DNA of 64,000 bases from contig NZ_LN831790.1 of the NCBI RefSeq assembly GCF_001013905.1, positions 4,788,001 to 4,852,000 on the forward strand, given 5' to 3'. Position 1 is the first letter of the stretch, and every line of letters begins with the position of its first letter. Made by a program: the position numbers and the translations under genes. Shown here piece by piece: positions 44,776-54,231 of the stretch. The notes beneath the pieces were generated by a model. That model was not told the DNA's origin, did no database searches, and saw only the letters and a program-made list of their open reading frames with translations. Origin of the DNA: Streptomyces leeuwenhoekii (GTDB taxonomy: Bacteria > Actinomycetota > Actinomycetes > Streptomycetales > Streptomycetaceae).

Positions 44776-44810
44776 CCTGGCGGCCCTGGCGGCCCTGGCG
44801 GCCCTGGTGG
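44776..44810. repeat. 9-bp tandem repeat CCTGGCGGC, almost four copies
   Basis: CCTGGCGGC is repeated from 44776 to about 44810 between ssgE (+) and the first PBP (-). Simple slippage repeat in the convergent gap. Confidence 0.7.
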
Positions 44811-44857
44811 ACCCGGCGGCCAGGCGCCCCGGTGACCCCCCGGCGGCCCCGTCCGCC

Positions 44858-46531
44858 TCAGCCGCCCTGCCTGAGCAGTGCCGCCACGATCGGTCCGGCC
44901 GTGTCGCCGCCGTGGCCGCCCGCCTGGACGACGCCCGCCGCGGCCAGGTCGCCCCGGTAGGCGGTGAACCAGCCGTTCGGCTTCTCCTGGCCGTCCACCT
45001 CCGCCGAGCCGGTCTTCGCGCCCGCGTCGCCCGCCAGCCCGGACATCGCCTTCGCCGCCGTGCCGCGGGCGGCCGTGTACGACATCAGCTCGCGCAACTG
45101 CGCCAGCGTGGACGCGGACATCGTGCGCGAGGCGGTGGCGAGCTCGCGCCCGTCGACCGAGGGGGAGACCAGATAGGGCTGGTGGAAGGCGCCCGTCTTC
45201 ACGGTCGCCGACACCGACGCCATGTTCAGCGGGTTCATCCGCACCCCGCCCTGCCCGATGAGGGAGGCGGCCATCGGGGCGGCGCTCTGCACCGGCACCG
45301 CGCCGTCGAAGGTGGGCACCCCGACCGACCAGTTGTTCATCGACAGGCCGAAGACCTGCTGGGCCTGCTTGGTCAGGTCGTCGTTCTTCAGCTTCGGGGC
45401 CTGGCTGATGAAGGCGGTGTTGCAGGAGCGCGCGAAGCTCGCCCGGAACGTGCCGTTCTTGATCTCGAACTTGTCGTCGTTCTGGAACTTCCAGCCGCCG
45501 TAGGAGAAGTACTTCGGGCAGGGGTGCTCGGCGTCCACCGACGCCAGGCCCTTCTCGATCAGCAGCGACGCGGTGACGACCTTCATCGTCGAACCGGGCG
45601 CCAGCGAACCCTGGAAGGCGGTGTTGAAGCCGTGGCCGCTGTTGGCGACCGCGAGGATCTCGCCGGTGGAGGCGCGCAGCACGACGACCGAGGCCCGCGC
45701 CTTCTTCGCGACCTGCGCCTCGGCCGACGCCTGGAGGGCCGGGTCCAGCGTGGTCCGCACCGTGCCGGGCGTGCCCTCGCTGAGCTCCAGCAGGGTCTTG
45801 TCGGAGACCTTCCTCGCCTGCGACTCCTTGCCGCGCACCACCCGCAGCTCCACGCCCGCCGTGCCGCCCGCGGTCTTGCCGTACTTCTCGCGCAGGCCGT
45901 CCAGGACCGTGCCCAGCGAGGGGTACTTCGCGGCCGTGATCTCCCCGCCGTCCCGGTCCAGCGCCGTGACCGGCGGCGTCCCGGCCTCCCCGGTGACCAG
46001 CTTGTCACCGTCGGCGAGGGCGGGGTGCACCACGGAGGCGTGCCAGTCGACGCGCGGCTCGCCGTCGCCCGCGCGCCGGACCACCGTCAGCGCGCTGTCG
46101 TAGGCGAACGGCTTCTCGGTCTTCTCGTACGACACCGTCGCCTCGACGGAGAACGGGACCTTCGCCCCGGCCGGTGCGCCCGGGGTGAGGGTGACGTTCC
46201 CGATCCGGGCTTCCTCGGTGTAGCCGTTCAGCAGCGCCGCGGCGGCCCGGGCGTCGTCGGTGGCGGCGGCGGCCTCGGCGACGCGGCCCTGCTGCCAGGC
46301 GGTGAGGAAGGCGCGGGCGGCCCGGTTCACCTCGGCGGCGGTCAGCGGACCGGTCTTGACCTGCTTCTCAACGGCCGCCGACGCCGGCCGTGTGCCGTCC
46401 TCGGCGGCCGCCCCGCCGTACAGCGCGTAGGCGGCGACCCCGCCGGCGCCGGCGACGACCGCGGCGATCACCCCGCCGAGCACGGCGGGTCTCGTCTTCC
46501 GTCGCTCGGCGACGCGCTTCCTGTTGCCCAC
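44858..46531 (-). CDS. Class B penicillin-binding protein (first of tandem pair)
   Basis: A 557-residue transpeptidase. One N-terminal helix (about 17-38) anchors it; an NTF2-like domain follows (AARAFLTAWQQGRVAEAA), then the dimerisation domain and the transpeptidase with SxxK as STMK, SxN as SCN (RSCNTAF) and KTG in AKTGSAEV. It cross-links peptidoglycan at the cell surface. Start GTG at 46531; the ribosome binding site is weak. It is downstream of and paralogous to the next gene, 158 bp apart. Confidence 0.92.
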   Translation of the reverse strand: MGNRKRVAERRKTRPAVLGGVIAAVVAGAGGVAAYALYGGAAAEDGTRPASAAVEKQVKTGPLTAAEVNRAARAFLTAWQQGRVAEAAAATDDARAAAALLNGYTEEARIGNVTLTPGAPAGAKVPFSVEATVSYEKTEKPFAYDSALTVVRRAGDGEPRVDWHASVVHPALADGDKLVTGEAGTPPVTALDRDGGEITAAKYPSLGTVLDGLREKYGKTAGGTAGVELRVVRGKESQARKVSDKTLLELSEGTPGTVRTTLDPALQASAEAQVAKKARASVVVLRASTGEILAVANSGHGFNTAFQGSLAPGSTMKVVTASLLIEKGLASVDAEHPCPKYFSYGGWKFQNDDKFEIKNGTFRASFARSCNTAFISQAPKLKNDDLTKQAQQVFGLSMNNWSVGVPTFDGAVPVQSAAPMAASLIGQGGVRMNPLNMASVSATVKTGAFHQPYLVSPSVDGRELATASRTMSASTLAQLRELMSYTAARGTAAKAMSGLAGDAGAKTGSAEVDGQEKPNGWFTAYRGDLAAAGVVQAGGHGGDTAGPIVAALLRQGG

Positions 46532-46689
46532 TGCTGTTTTCCGTTCCTCCGTCGATCCCAGGGGGTGCTCGGCCCTCGGTGCGCCGGACGCGCCGGGTGT
46601 CCCCGCGCTTCCGACGACCCTCACGCTCGCGGCGGCCCTCACGGTTCCAACGACGGCTCCATCCTCCGGTCCCGTGCGGCGGGGCGGGT

Positions 46690-48315
46690 TCAGCCGCCTG
46701 CCCGCAGCACGTCCGCCACGATCGGGCCGGCCGCGTCGCCGCCGTGCCCGCCCTCCTCGGTCATGGCCGCCGCGGCGAGGTCGTCGCGGAAGCCGGTGAA
46801 CCAGCTGTTGGACACGGCCTGCCGGTCCACCTCCGCCGAGCCGGTCTTCGCGCCGATGTCCCCGCCCAGTCCCGCCATCGCCTCCCGGCCGGTGCCCTGT
46901 GTGGCGGTCAGCCGCATCATCTGCTTGAGCTGGGCGGCGGTGCTCGCCGGCAGCCCCTTGGCGGTGGCGAGCCGCCGCCCGTCGAGGTCGGGGGAGACCA
47001 GATAGGGCTGGCGGAAGGTGCCCGTGATGGCGGTGGCGGTCACCGAGGCCATGTTCAGCGGGTTCATCTGCACCTGGCCCTGGCCGATGGCGTTGGCGGC
47101 GCGGTCCGGGCCGCCGGAGGCGGGCACCCGGCCGTCGAAGGAGGCGATCCCGGTCTGCCAGTCGTCCCGGCCCAGCCCGAACCGCTCCTCGGCCTCCGTC
47201 GTCAGCGAGGCGTCCGTGAGCGGCTCCTCGTCGACGAGCTTGATGAAGGCGGTGTTGCACGAGCGCAGGAAGCTGCCGGCGAGGGTGGCGTTCTCGTCGG
47301 GCGCCATGCCGGGCAGGTTGTGGAAGGTCTGGCTCTGCCAGGTGGCGGTGTCCGGGCAGGGTGCCGGGCCGTTCATCGAGGTCACCCCGTTGTCGATGAG
47401 CATCGCCGCCGTGATGATCTTCATGGTGGAGCCGGGCGCGACCTGGCCCTGGAAGGCGGCGTTGAAGCCGTCCGCGCGGTTGTTGGCCACGGCCAGCACC
47501 TCACCGGTGCTCGGCTTGACCGCCACCACCGACGACTCGCCGTACCGCTTCACCGCCCGCTCGGCCGCCGCCTGCACCCGCGCGCTGAGCGTGGTGCGCA
47601 GGGTGCCCGGCTCGCCCTCCGCCAGGGTGAGCAGGGGTGTGTCGGGGGTCTCCTGGGCGGCGTGCCGGACGACCAGCTCGACGCCGGGCCGGCCGCCCGC
47701 CTTGTCGCCGTACTTGGCGCGCAGCGTGTCCAGCACCGGCCCGAGCGAGGGGTACTTCTCCTTCGTCAGCACACCGCCGTCCCGGCCCACGGCCTCGATC
47801 GGCGGGTTCGCCGACTCGGCGGTGACCAGGGTGTCGCCCTCCTTCAGCTCCGGATGGACGACCGACGGCTTCCAGTCGACCAGGGCCCGCCCGGTGGTGA
47901 CCCCCCGCACCACGGTGAGGGAGCTCTTGTACGTCAGCGGCGCGGACTTCCCCTCGTACGACACCCGCGCCCGCACGGTGAACGGCACACGGGTGCCGCC
48001 GGCCGCGCCCGGGGTGATGTCCACGTCGGTGATGTGGGCGTCCGCGCCGTACGCCGTCAGCAGTTGCCCGGCCGCCGCGGCGTTGTTCGTGTACGAGGCC
48101 GCCGTCGCCGCCTCGCCCTTCTCCCAGGCCGCGAAGAACTTCGCCGAGGCGGTTCTGATCTCCTCCTCGTCCGGCGGACCGGTCCGCACCGGTGCCGGCC
48201 CGCCGCCGTCCGTGCCGTTGACCGCCGACACCAGGTTGTAGGCGCCGTACCCGGCTCCGCCCAGCATCACGGCGAACACGCCGCCGACGACGGCCGCCTT
48301 GACCCCCTTGCCCAT
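46690..48315 (-). CDS. Class B penicillin-binding protein (second of tandem pair)
   Basis: A 541-residue paralogue of the adjacent PBP with the same layout: helix about 7-28, NTF2-like domain (TASAKFFAAWEKGEAATAASY), dimerisation region and transpeptidase with STMK, SCN and KTGSAEV. Shared blocks such as QVQMNPLNMASV and GGHGGDAAGPIVADVL against the neighbour show a tandem duplication. ATG at 48315 with GGAGGGG upstream. This gene is probably transcribed first. Two palindromes lie upstream. In S. coelicolor I recall this pair being linked to sporulation. Confidence 0.92.
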   Translation of the reverse strand: MGKGVKAAVVGGVFAVMLGGAGYGAYNLVSAVNGTDGGGPAPVRTGPPDEEEIRTASAKFFAAWEKGEAATAASYTNNAAAAGQLLTAYGADAHITDVDITPGAAGGTRVPFTVRARVSYEGKSAPLTYKSSLTVVRGVTTGRALVDWKPSVVHPELKEGDTLVTAESANPPIEAVGRDGGVLTKEKYPSLGPVLDTLRAKYGDKAGGRPGVELVVRHAAQETPDTPLLTLAEGEPGTLRTTLSARVQAAAERAVKRYGESSVVAVKPSTGEVLAVANNRADGFNAAFQGQVAPGSTMKIITAAMLIDNGVTSMNGPAPCPDTATWQSQTFHNLPGMAPDENATLAGSFLRSCNTAFIKLVDEEPLTDASLTTEAEERFGLGRDDWQTGIASFDGRVPASGGPDRAANAIGQGQVQMNPLNMASVTATAITGTFRQPYLVSPDLDGRRLATAKGLPASTAAQLKQMMRLTATQGTGREAMAGLGGDIGAKTGSAEVDRQAVSNSWFTGFRDDLAAAAMTEEGGHGGDAAGPIVADVLRAGG

Positions 48316-48347
48316 CCGACTGTCCCCTCCCCCCCGGGCCCCCACGT

Positions 48348-48367
48348 TTTCTGAACGTGTTCAGAAA
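48348..48367. promoter_or_regulatory. Perfect 20-bp palindrome upstream of PBP genes
   Basis: TTTCTGAAC-GT-GTTCAGAAA, 32 bp upstream of the second PBP start, in the gap between the PBP and pmt genes (both minus strand). It has the form of an operator for a dimeric regulator that I cannot name. Confidence 0.6.
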
Positions 48368-48411
48368 GCCCGTCGCCCGAGCACTGTACGCACAAACGGG
48401 TGACGGACGGT

Positions 48412-48428
48412 ACGGAAGTTTCCGTTTG
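48412..48428. promoter_or_regulatory. Palindrome ACGGAA-GT-TTCCGT with nested repeat
   Basis: ACGGAA (48412-48417), GT, TTCCGT (48420-48425). CCGTTTG (48422-48428) also pairs with CAAACGG (48393-48399), giving nested inverted repeats. Possibly a second operator of the PBP genes or part of the pmt terminator. Confidence 0.45.
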
Positions 48429-48533
48429 TTGGCCGAACGGAGACCAGCCGGCTGAACGGGACGCGGGGCAGACCGGGGCGTACCGGCTCACCGGCACCCG
48501 CCCCGGCCCGTTCCCCCACCGGGGCGGGCGAAC

Positions 48534-50276
48534 CTACACCCAGGTGTCCAGCCACATCCGTGACCGCCAGGCGTCCATCGGGAGGGCGGTGCCGGTGTAG
48601 ATGGGCCAGAAGTAGATGAAGTTCCAGGCGATCAGCAGCACCAGCACGCCCGCGCCCGTCGCCCCCGCCAGCCGCCGGGTCTCGCCCGAACCGGGCCGGC
48701 CGACGATCGCGCCCAGCAGCATCGCCACCGCCAGGCACAGGAACGGCACGAAGACCACGGCGTAGAAGAGGAAGATCGTGCGCTCCTGGTACAGGAACCA
48801 CGGCACGTACCCGGCCAGCACGCCGCAGGCGATCGCGCCCGCCCGCCAGTCGCGGCGGAAGAGCCAGCGCCACAGCACGTACAGGACCGCGAAGCAGGCC
48901 ACCCACCACAGCAGCGGCGTGCCGAGCGCCAGCACCTCGCGGGCGCACTTGCCGCCCGCGTCGGCCGGGCAGCCGTCCTGGCCGGGCGCCGGCGACTCGT
49001 AGAAGTAGGAGACCGGGCGGCCCAGGACGATCCAGCTCCACGGGTTGGACTGGTAGGTGTGCGGCGACGTGAGGCTGGTGTGGAAGTCGAACACCTGCGT
49101 CTCGTAGTGCCACAGGCTCCGCCACCAGTCCGGGAAGAGCCAGGACCAGTCGCTGTTCCTGCCGTCGGTGGCCGCCCAGTTGCGGTAGTAGCCGCCGGAG
49201 CCGTCGTCGGGGGAGAAGATCCAGCCCGCCCAGGACCACACGTAGGTGACGATCGCGACCGGGACCGTCGACAGGAAGGCCCACCCCAGATCGCGCCGGA
49301 GGACCGCACGATACGGCCGGCGCGCGCCCGCCACCCGGCGGGCGGCGACGTCCCACAACACGGTCATCACGCAGAACGCGGCCGTGATGTACAGGCCGTT
49401 CCACTTGGTGCCGATGGCCAGGCCCAGCATCAGCCCCGCCGCCCAGCGCCACGGCCGCCACCCGATCCGGGTGGTCTCGGCCACGTGCGCGTCCGGCCGG
49501 ACGCGGCCGTCGGCGTCCACCGGCAGCGCGGCGGCGAGTCTCTCCCGCGCCCTGTCCCGGTCGACGACCAGGCAGCCGAAGGCGGCCAGCACGAAGAACA
49601 TCAGCACGCTGTCCAGCAGCGCGGTGCGGCTCATCACGAAGTGCAGCCCGTCCACCGCCAGCAGCGCCCCCGCCAGGCAGCCGAGGAAGGTGGAGCGGAA
49701 CAGGCGGCGGCCGATCCGGCACAGCAGCAGCACCGACAGCGTGCCGAGCAGCGCGGGCATGAACCGCCAGCCGAACGGGTCGAAGCCGAAGACCAGTTCG
49801 CCGAGCCCGATCACGTACTTGCCGACCGGCGGATGCACCACGTACGCCGCGTCCGTCGGGATCGGCACCTGCCCGCCGCTGTTCAGGATCAGGTCGTTGG
49901 CGTTCTTGTCCCAGTTGACCTCGAACCCGCGGTGGACCAGCCCCCAGGCGTCCTTGGCGTAGTACGTCTCGTCGAATATCACCGCCTTCGGGCTGCTCAG
50001 GTTCCAGAACCTGATCACTCCCGCCAGCAGCGTCACCAGCAGCGGCCCGCCCCAGCCCGACCAGCGCACGAACCGGTCGGCGAGCGCGGCCGGAACGCCG
50101 AGGGAGTCCCACATCCGCGCACCGGGCCGGGTGTACGGCGGCACCAGCCGCTCGCGGACGTCACCGCCGGGTCCCGCCGTGTATCCGAAGCGGCGCAGCC
50201 GCTGCTGCCACGCCGTCCGCCCCTCGGGCGGCGCCTGGTCCTTCCGGGTGTCCGTGGAGGACGCGGTAGTGGTCAC
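48534..50276 (-). CDS. pmt: Dolichyl-phosphate-mannose-protein mannosyltransferase
   Basis: A 580-residue GT39 enzyme that O-mannosylates secreted proteins using polyprenyl-phosphate mannose. Many hydrophobic helices; the first extracytoplasmic loop has the catalytic acidic pair in FDETYYAKDAW, and the conserved VVHPPVGKY motif follows. In S. coelicolor pmt is needed for phage phiC31 infection and affects antibiotic tolerance. The start is GTG at 50276; the frame stays open upstream, but the sequence before it is a shadow. Diverges from rsmI. Confidence 0.93.
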   Translation of the reverse strand: MTTTASSTDTRKDQAPPEGRTAWQQRLRRFGYTAGPGGDVRERLVPPYTRPGARMWDSLGVPAALADRFVRWSGWGGPLLVTLLAGVIRFWNLSSPKAVIFDETYYAKDAWGLVHRGFEVNWDKNANDLILNSGGQVPIPTDAAYVVHPPVGKYVIGLGELVFGFDPFGWRFMPALLGTLSVLLLCRIGRRLFRSTFLGCLAGALLAVDGLHFVMSRTALLDSVLMFFVLAAFGCLVVDRDRARERLAAALPVDADGRVRPDAHVAETTRIGWRPWRWAAGLMLGLAIGTKWNGLYITAAFCVMTVLWDVAARRVAGARRPYRAVLRRDLGWAFLSTVPVAIVTYVWSWAGWIFSPDDGSGGYYRNWAATDGRNSDWSWLFPDWWRSLWHYETQVFDFHTSLTSPHTYQSNPWSWIVLGRPVSYFYESPAPGQDGCPADAGGKCAREVLALGTPLLWWVACFAVLYVLWRWLFRRDWRAGAIACGVLAGYVPWFLYQERTIFLFYAVVFVPFLCLAVAMLLGAIVGRPGSGETRRLAGATGAGVLVLLIAWNFIYFWPIYTGTALPMDAWRSRMWLDTWV

Positions 50277-50337
50277 CGCGCCATCGTAGGGAACCCGTCT
50301 GTGCGAGTCCCGTCCTCGCCCCTGCGAGGATGGAAAC

Positions 50338-51195
50338 GTGACAGTCGCACCCGGAACCCTGGTCCTCGCCGGCACCCCCATCGGGGACATCGCCGACGCC
50401 CCGCCCCGGCTCGCCGAGGAGCTGGCCGGCGCCGACGTCGTCGCCGCCGAGGACACCCGGCGGCTGCGCCGGCTCACCCAGGCCCTCGGCGTCACTCCCA
50501 AGGGGCGCGTGGTGTCGTACTTCGAGGGCAACGAGTCCGCCCGCACCCCCGAGCTCGTCGAGGAACTGGTGAACGGCGCGCGCGTGCTGCTGGTGACCGA
50601 CGCCGGGATGCCGTCCGTGTCCGACCCCGGGTACCGGCTGGTCGCGGCGGCCGTGGAGCGCGACGTCCGCGTCACCGCCGTCCCCGGCCCGTCCGCCGTG
50701 CTCACCGCGCTCGCCCTGTCCGGGCTGCCCGTCGACCGGTTCTGCTTCGAGGGCTTCCTGCCGCGCAAGGCCGGGGAGCGCCTCGCCCGGCTGCGCGAGG
50801 TCGCCGGCGAGCGGCGCACCCTGGTCTACTTCGAGGCCCCGCACCGGCTCGACGACACCCTCGCCGCGATGGCCGAGGTGTTCGGCGAGGACCGGCGCGC
50901 GGCCGTGTGCCGGGAGCTGACCAAGACCTACGAGGAGGTCCGGCGGGGCCCGCTGGGCGAGCTCGCCGCCTGGGCCGCGGACGGGGTGCGCGGGGAGATC
51001 ACCGTCGTCGTCGAGGGGGCGCCGGAGCGGGGGCCCGAGCAGCTCGACGCCGCCGAGCTGGTGCGCCGGGTGCGGGTGCGCGAGGAGGCGGGGGAGCGGC
51101 GCAAGGAGGCGATCGCCGCGGTGGCCGCGGAGGCGGGTCTGCCGAAGCGGGAGGTGTTCGACGCGGTGGTGGCGGCGAAGCACTCCGCGGGGTGA
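50338..51195 (+). CDS. rsmI: 16S rRNA (cytidine1402-2'-O)-methyltransferase
   Basis: A 285-residue SAM-dependent enzyme. It has TLVLAGTPIGDIADAPPR (RsmI N-terminus; usually GTPIGN), AAEDTRRLRRL, LVTDAGMPSVSDPGY and VPGPSAVLTALALSGLP. GTG at 50338; upstream is GAGGATGGAAAC, which gives a weak Shine-Dalgarno. The stop codon lies inside the first copy of a 20-bp repeat. Confidence 0.95.
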   Translation: MTVAPGTLVLAGTPIGDIADAPPRLAEELAGADVVAAEDTRRLRRLTQALGVTPKGRVVSYFEGNESARTPELVEELVNGARVLLVTDAGMPSVSDPGYRLVAAAVERDVRVTAVPGPSAVLTALALSGLPVDRFCFEGFLPRKAGERLARLREVAGERRTLVYFEAPHRLDDTLAAMAEVFGEDRRAAVCRELTKTYEEVRRGPLGELAAWAADGVRGEITVVVEGAPERGPEQLDAAELVRRVRVREEAGERRKEAIAAVAAEAGLPKREVFDAVVAAKHSAG

Positions 51196-51260
51196 GCCGC
51201 GCCCCCGTGGGGTGAGCCGCGCCCCCGTGGGGTGAGCCGCGCCCCCTGGGGTGAGCCGCC
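51189..51260. repeat. 20-bp tandem repeat over the rsmI stop
   Basis: GGGGTGAGCCGCGCCCCCGT is present at 51189-51208 and 51209-51228, in a 19-bp form at 51229-51247, and in part after that. The first copy holds the rsmI stop TGA. Each unit can form a small hairpin. Confidence 0.8.
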
Positions 51261-51449
51261 CGCGCCCCGGGCGCGCGCTGTTTCCATGGGTGGGCAAAGA
51301 GGGCCGGGTGGACGGGCAAAGAGGGCCCGCTGCTTCGGCAAGGAACGCCAAAACAGCCCCAATTTCCTTACCGGCGGCGTGCGTTGACGCCGGTGGAGGC
51401 GTCCACTGGGAGAGGCAAGGCCATCGTCCCGCCGTGGACAGGAGCTGGC

Positions 51450-51893
51450 ATGAGCGAGCCCGCAGGACCCACCCCTCCCGCCCGTCCGAGCCGCGCGGCC
51501 CTCCGCGTCGCCCACGAGTCGTACTCCTTCGCCTGCATGCGCTGCGGGCACGGCTGGGAGCAGTCGTTCACCATAGAGCACTGCCTGGACGCCGAGGGCA
51601 GGAAGTACATACGCCATGTCGCGGACGGCCGCCTCGTCCCCTCCCCGCTGAGCCGGCCCACCTGCGCGCGGTGCGGCAACCACCTCGTGCGCATCATGCG
51701 GGCCGGGCGCGTCGCCTCGGCCCGCGAGGCGGCCCGCCCGGAGCGGCCGGCGCCCGCCGCACCGGCCGGGACCGGCCCCGCCACGGTCCCCCGGCCCCGC
51801 ACCGCCCGGGCGGCGGCCGGTGCGGACAAGCACCACCACTGGCACCTCTCCGACCTCCTGCACGTCCTCCACCTGCACCGCAGGCCGGGCTGA
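51450..51893 (+). CDS. Hypothetical protein with zinc-ribbon-like Cys pairs
   Basis: A 147-residue protein. Two CxxC pairs, in [11 protein letters not shown] and in [10 protein letters not shown], are about 45 residues apart and could bind one zinc. The C-terminal half is Pro/Ala/Arg-rich and ends with several His (KHHHWHL, HVLHLH). GGAG lies six bases before ATG 51450. No family is recognised. It is 38 bp upstream of tatD. Confidence 0.72.
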   Translation: MSEPAGPTPPARPSRAALRVAHESYSFACMRCGHGWEQSFTIEHCLDAEGRKYIRHVADGRLVPSPLSRPTCARCGNHLVRIMRAGRVASAREAARPERPAPAAPAGTGPATVPRPRTARAAAGADKHHHWHLSDLLHVLHLHRRPG

Positions 51894-51931
51894 CCGCTCC
51901 GCCCGCCCCGCCCCTTCCGTAGGATCGGGGC

Positions 51932-52810
51932 ATGCCTGCCAACGCCGACAAGACCGAGGCCCCACCGCTCCCGGAACCCCTCCGGGTGCCGGTCGCCGAC
52001 TCGCACACCCATCTCGACATGCAGTCCGGCACGGTCGAGGAAGGTCTCGCCAAGGCCGCGTCCGTGGGCGTGACGACGGTCGTGCAGGTCGGCTGCGACG
52101 TACGCGGCTCCCGCTGGGCGGCCGAGACGGCGGCGGCCCACGACGCCGTCCACGCGGCGGTCGCCCTGCACCCCAACGAGGCCCCGCGCATCGTGCAGGG
52201 CGATCCCGACGGCTGGTCCCGGCAGGGTGCCCGCGAGCCCGGCGGGCAGGCCGCGCTGGACGAGGCGCTCGCCGAGATCGACCGGCTGGCCGCGCTGGCG
52301 CAGGTCAAGGCCGTCGGCGAGACGGGGCTGGACTACTTCCGCACCGGCGAGGAGGGCAGGGAGGCCCAGGAGCGGTCCTTCCGCGCCCACATCGAGATCG
52401 CCAAGCGGCACGGCAAGGCCCTGGTCATCCACGACCGCGACGCCCACGCCGACGTCCTGCGCGTGCTGAAGGAGGAGGGCGCCCCCGAGCGCACCGTCTT
52501 CCACTGCTACTCCGGCGACGCCGAGATGGCCGAGATCTGCGCCCGCGCCGGATACTTCATGTCCTTCGCCGGCAACGTCACCTTCAAGAACGCCCAGCAC
52601 CTGCGCGACGCCCTGGCCGTGGCCCCGCCGGAGCTGGTCCTGGTGGAGACCGACGCGCCGTTCCTGACACCGGCGCCCTACCGCGGCCGCCCCAACGCCC
52701 CCTACCTGATCCCGGTCACGGTGCGGGCCATGGCCGCCGTGCGCGGCGTCGACGAGGACACGATGGCCACGGCCCTCGCGGCCAACACGGCCCGCGCCTT
52801 CGGTTACTGA
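51932..52810 (+). CDS. tatD: TatD family metal-dependent hydrolase
   Basis: A 292-residue TIM-barrel hydrolase. The metal-binding HxH is in DSHTHLDM, then VGETGLDYF, a conserved His region HCYSGD, and [10 protein letters not shown] near the C-terminus. Family enzymes act as 3'-5' exonucleases or D-tyrosyl deacylases. The tatD-rpf-ksgA-ispE gene order is conserved in actinobacteria. ATG at 51932; the ribosome binding site is weak (AGGATCGGGG). Confidence 0.93.
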   Translation: MPANADKTEAPPLPEPLRVPVADSHTHLDMQSGTVEEGLAKAASVGVTTVVQVGCDVRGSRWAAETAAAHDAVHAAVALHPNEAPRIVQGDPDGWSRQGAREPGGQAALDEALAEIDRLAALAQVKAVGETGLDYFRTGEEGREAQERSFRAHIEIAKRHGKALVIHDRDAHADVLRVLKEEGAPERTVFHCYSGDAEMAEICARAGYFMSFAGNVTFKNAQHLRDALAVAPPELVLVETDAPFLTPAPYRGRPNAPYLIPVTVRAMAAVRGVDEDTMATALAANTARAFGY

Positions 52811-52857
52811 GCGACACCACGCACGCCAATTCGGCGACCCTGGGTAGTCGCGTCGGC

Positions 52858-52886
52858 TTGGACGGCGACGACCGCTCCGCTAGGTT
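52858..52886 (+). promoter_or_regulatory. HrdB-like promoter for rpf
   Basis: TTGGAC (52858-52863), 17-bp spacer, TAGGTT (52881-52886). A transcript start near 52893 would give a leader of about 44 bases. Confidence 0.6.
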
Positions 52887-52936
52887 CTGGGGGCCCCGGG
52901 TCCCTCGGACCCCTCCGGCCCCTGGAGTGTGTCGGC

Positions 52937-54211
52937 GTGAGCAACACTCGCCACGAGACGTACGAAGCCGCGGTGGTCGACGTGCAGGGCGCGCCCCCGC
53001 CGGCGCCCGCCCCGGCCGCCGCGCCCGGGACCGCCGCGGCTCCGGCCCCCGCCGGGCCCGCCCGGACCAGGCGGCGGCCGGCCCACCGGCGCGGACCGCG
53101 GTACCCGGGGCGCGCCGACGCGGCCTGTCTGCGCCGCCTGCTGCCGCGGGCCCTCGTCGTGGCCTTCCTCGCCGGCGGCACCACCGCGTTCGTCGTCGAG
53201 GACAAGGCGGTCGAGCTGACCGTCGACGGCAGGCAGCGCACCCTGCACACCTTCGCCGACGACGTGACCGAACTGCTCGCGGAGGAGGGCGTGCCGGTCG
53301 GGGCGCACGACATGATCGCGCCCGCCCCCGGCACCGCGCTCGGCGACGGCGACGAGGTCGCCGTCCGCCACGGACGCCCCGTCCTGCTCACCCTCGACGG
53401 CCGGCGGCGCCAGGTGTGGACGACGGCGGACACGGTGGAGGGAGCCCTGCGCCAGCTCGGGGTCCGCGCGGAGGGCGCGCACCTGTCGGCCTCGCGCTCC
53501 CGGCGCATCGGACGCGAGGGCCTCACCCTGGACGTGCGCACCGAACGCACGGTGACGATCATGGCGGACGGCCACGCCCGGACCGTGCGCACCAACGCGG
53601 CCACCGTGCGCGAGGCCGTCGAGCAGGCGGGCGTCACCCTGCGCGGCCAGGACTCCCTCTCCGTCCCGGCCGACAGCTTCCCGCGCGACGGGCAGACCGT
53701 CACCGTGCTGCGGATCACCGCGGGCCGGGAGGTCCACGAGGAAGCCGTCCCGCACGAGGTGCGGCGCGTGGCGGACCCCGGCCTCTTCCGCGGCACCGAG
53801 GTCGTCGACCAGGCCGGGCGGCCGGGGCTGCGCCGCACCACGTACGCCGTGCGCACGGTCAACGGGGTCCGGCTCACCCCGCGCCGGCTGCGCACCGAAG
53901 TGGTGCGCGAGCCGCTCCCGCGCGTCGTCCGCGTCGGCACCCGGCCCCGGCCCGCCTCCGTGCGCGGCGCCGACCACCTGGACTGGGAGGGCCTGGCCGC
54001 CTGCGAGTCGGGCGGGAAGCCCGACGCCGTGGACCCGTCGGGGACGTACGGCGGCCTGTACCAGTTCGACACCCGGACCTGGCACAGCCTCGGCGGGCAC
54101 GGCCGTCCCCAGGACGCCCCCGCGGCGGAACAGACCTACCGGGCCAAGAAGCTGTACGCGCGGCAGGGGGCGAGCCCCTGGCCGCACTGCGGGGCGCGGT
54201 TGCAGCGGTGA
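52937..54211 (+). CDS. Resuscitation-promoting factor (RpfB-type)
   Basis: A 424-residue secreted muralytic protein. After a short Ala/Pro-rich N-terminus and a helix (about 70-88) come three DUF348 units (starting [57 protein letters not shown]), then a G5 domain and a C-terminal Rpf domain, [13 protein letters not shown]...[13 protein letters not shown], with the catalytic Glu. It cleaves peptidoglycan in spore germination and revival. The start is GTG at 52937. Confidence 0.93.
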   Translation: MSNTRHETYEAAVVDVQGAPPPAPAPAAAPGTAAAPAPAGPARTRRRPAHRRGPRYPGRADAACLRRLLPRALVVAFLAGGTTAFVVEDKAVELTVDGRQRTLHTFADDVTELLAEEGVPVGAHDMIAPAPGTALGDGDEVAVRHGRPVLLTLDGRRRQVWTTADTVEGALRQLGVRAEGAHLSASRSRRIGREGLTLDVRTERTVTIMADGHARTVRTNAATVREAVEQAGVTLRGQDSLSVPADSFPRDGQTVTVLRITAGREVHEEAVPHEVRRVADPGLFRGTEVVDQAGRPGLRRTTYAVRTVNGVRLTPRRLRTEVVREPLPRVVRVGTRPRPASVRGADHLDWEGLAACESGGKPDAVDPSGTYGGLYQFDTRTWHSLGGHGRPQDAPAAEQTYRAKKLYARQGASPWPHCGARLQR

Positions 54212-54231
54212 CCCGCGGCTACCCTTGGGGG

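Noticed and set aside
48348..48367. LexA (SOS) box
   Set aside because: GAAC and GTTC are two bases apart; LexA boxes need a four-base spacer.
52811..52936. c-di-AMP (ydaO) riboswitch upstream of rpf
   Set aside because: Some Streptomyces rpf genes have one, but the gap here is only 126 bp, has a good promoter leaving about 44 bases of leader, and lacks the ydaO core pattern I know.
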